From assembly GCF_001700435.1 (NCBI RefSeq), contig NZ_LYPC01000027.1, forward strand, positions 984,433 to 1,048,432: 64,000 bases of DNA, in the 5' to 3' direction. Source of the stretch: Paenibacillus pectinilyticus. GTDB lineage: Bacteria > Bacillota > Bacilli > Paenibacillales > NBRC-103111. The notes under the pieces were generated by a model. That model made no database searches and was not told the DNA's origin. It saw only the letters and a list, made by a program, of their open reading frames with translations. Each line of letters begins with the position of its first letter. Position 1 is the stretch's first letter. Below are positions 62,711-64,000 of this stretch, in pieces. The position numbers and the translations under genes are program-made.

Positions 62711-63685
62711 ATGAAAATAAATGGTGTGTTTGAAGGCGGCGGGGTAAAAGGGATTGCATTGGCTGGAGGGGTTAGCGCAGCCCAAGATGAGGGATACACC
62801 TTTCACGAGGTCGCGGGTACAAGCTCTGGTTCGATTGTAGCGGCTTTTTTGGCCGCGGGATATACCGGGCATGAAATGCGAGAACTAATTCTCAGAGCGC
62901 CTTTCAAATCGTTTATGCAACGTTCTCCAATCTATAACATGAAGATCATTGGACCCGCGGCGCGTTTACTGATTAAGAAAGGTCTTTATTCTGGCGAAGC
63001 TCTGGAGCATTGGGTCAATCAACAACTAGCGGCCAAAGGGATCCGCACGTTTGGTGATTTGCAACCGAATCATTTACGAATTATTGCTTCGGATATCACC
63101 CAAGGCAAACTGCTGGTATTGCCCAACGATATTGCCCAGTACGGGATGGATCCGAGCAAATTGTCAATTGCCAAAGCTGTGCGAATGAGCACAAGCATAC
63201 CCTATTTCTTCGATCCGGTTCGAATTCGGCGTAATATAAAAAGCTCCGAGAAGGCTAAGCCATTCTCAGAGCAGTTTAATTATATCGTTGATGGCGGGTT
63301 GCTAAGCAACTTTCCACTTTGGGTGTTTGATAAGGAGATGCCGAGAGAGAAGCTTATTCCCGTCATTGGCTTTCAACTCGTCGGTAAAAGCGATACACCA
63401 ACTCATACGATTCGAGGCCCGATTACGATGCTTGAAGCTCTCTTTAGTACGATGCTAAGTGCGCATGATGAGAGATACATCGAGCAGAAGAATCGATTCC
63501 GAACGGTCAAAATCCCAACGTTAGGCGTTGGCAATACGCAATTTAATATTTCCAAAGAATTAAGCATGTCGCTGTATGAATCAGGCTTCCTGGCTTCCAA
63601 AGCTTACTTCAAGAGCTGGTCAGCCAGTGTCTATGAAGAAAATTATGAGAAATTCGTCATGCGACCACCGGCGAAGGTTACTTAA
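62711..63685 (+). CDS. Patatin-like phospholipase
   Basis: The product has 324 residues from ATG 62711, after GGAAGGGGGG; an in-frame ATG 45 bases earlier would add a tail without a ribosome site. The oxyanion hole is 'GVFEGGGVKGIA' (5-16), the catalytic serine is S38 in 'GTSSG', and the catalytic aspartate is in 'VDGGLLSNFP' (about 197). It should hydrolyse acyl ester bonds of lipids in or near the membrane. Its stop shares TTAA with the convergent small gene. Confidence 0.92.
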   Translation: MKINGVFEGGGVKGIALAGGVSAAQDEGYTFHEVAGTSSGSIVAAFLAAGYTGHEMRELILRAPFKSFMQRSPIYNMKIIGPAARLLIKKGLYSGEALEHWVNQQLAAKGIRTFGDLQPNHLRIIASDITQGKLLVLPNDIAQYGMDPSKLSIAKAVRMSTSIPYFFDPVRIRRNIKSSEKAKPFSEQFNYIVDGGLLSNFPLWVFDKEMPREKLIPVIGFQLVGKSDTPTHTIRGPITMLEALFSTMLSAHDERYIEQKNRFRTVKIPTLGVGNTQFNISKELSMSLYESGFLASKAYFKSWSASVYEENYEKFVMRPPAKVT

Positions 63686-63942
63686 TGGTATTTTGGAAAA
63701 TCATCTTTATCCGCGTCTTTGGTTCCATTAATGACACGAAACTTAGCATTTTTGGTGGTCTTACCTCTTACAGATCCCCGGCCATTTGAAGGCTTTTTCC
63801 AACGGGAAGGGGGGTATTTGTAAAGTAGAAAAATGGTCCCCAGCACAAGAATAGGAATGAATAATGCTCGTAAACTAACGATCAAGCCTATGGCAATTAA
63901 TATTCCTATGGCAATCTCAATCGGAGAAAACCTTCTTCTCAT
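63682..63942 (-). CDS. Small membrane protein, unknown function
   Basis: The product has 86 residues. Two hydrophobic segments (about 9-24 and 27-42) are followed by a basic tail ('PPSRWKKPSNGRGSVRGKTTKNAKFR'). GGAGGG precedes the ATG, which overlaps the stop of the upstream gene (ATGA). I recognise no family with confidence. Confidence 0.75.
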   Translation of the reverse strand: MRRRFSPIEIAIGILIAIGLIVSLRALFIPILVLGTIFLLYKYPPSRWKKPSNGRGSVRGKTTKNAKFRVINGTKDADKDDFPKYH

Positions 63943-64000
63943 TCCCGTCCCTCCATAATTCGTTTTTCCGCTTCAAGCATGCGGTTAAAGGATGCGATGG
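63939..64000 (-). CDS. C-terminal end of an upstream gene (partial)
   Basis: A minus-strand frame open to the window edge ends in 'FNRMLEAEKRIMEGRE' and a TGA that overlaps the ATG of the small membrane protein. The ATGA junction and the helical, charged end suggest a real gene cut by the window. Too short to identify. Confidence 0.5.
   Translation of the reverse strand, partial: IASFNRMLEAEKRIMEGRE

Overview
The window looks like a chromosomal segment of a low-to-mid GC, endospore-forming Firmicute, most probably a Paenibacillus or close relative. I infer this from strong AGGAGG-type ribosome sites, a Met T-box leader, a spore photoproduct lyase, a YheC/YheD-type spore-associated ATP-grasp protein, YesM/YesN-type two-component sugar regulation, LplABC-type sugar ABC transporters and LtaS-like enzymes. 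No tRNA, rRNA, CRISPR array or prophage was seen.

Layout. 1-4.2 kb: a hypothetical protein, then a minus-strand panD / ATP-grasp / threonine synthase operon and a TauE-type permease. 4.4-5.7 kb: an MFS transporter. 5.9-16.8 kb: a carbohydrate locus with an ABC transporter (two permeases and a lipoprotein), a YesM/YesN two-component pair and two GH42 beta-galactosidase-like enzymes. 16.9-21.6 kb: a GNAT, an AraC regulator, a Gfo/Idh/MocA oxidoreductase and a DUF4091-like protein. 21.8-30.6 kb: a LysR regulator followed by a nine-gene operon (amino-acid ABC transporter, two flavin monooxygenases, M20 amidohydrolase, DinB protein, GNAT). It closely resembles the B. subtilis ytm/yxe systems that salvage sulfur from S-modified cysteines. 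31.6-35.2 kb: fixABCX. 35.3-37.5 kb: a GH36 alpha-galactosidase. 37.8-41.6 kb: a DinB protein, a small unknown protein, an AraC regulator, a sugar isomerase-like protein and a second Gfo/Idh/MocA oxidoreductase. 41.7-52.4 kb: two paralogous LtaS-like membrane sulfatases, a YitT-like protein, a two-component pair, a CPBP protease, an aldose epimerase, a YmaF protein and a DsbA-family protein. 52.4-53.6 kb: a gene-poor repeat region beside a catalytic-domain-less IS1595-type zinc-ribbon protein. 54.4-57 kb: yidD, a T-box and metG. 57.1-64 kb: a lipoprotein, znuA-znuC-znuB-ccdA, splB, mntR, a patatin-like lipase, a small membrane protein and the end of one more gene.

The most unusual signal is a dispersed repeat family. 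A 19-base motif, TTGTAGATACAACAGAATT, occurs identically three times in intergenic DNA (near 31.0, 37.6 and 53.5 kb). Twice it is half of an inverted-repeat element of about 100-126 bp. Two copies lie beside T-free A/C-rich arrays with 6- and 9-base periods. The third copy lies just upstream of the truncated IS1595-like zinc-ribbon gene. A second notable point is a readable regulatory layout on the sulfur operon: a promoter, CymR-like GGAATT sites and a candidate LysR site.
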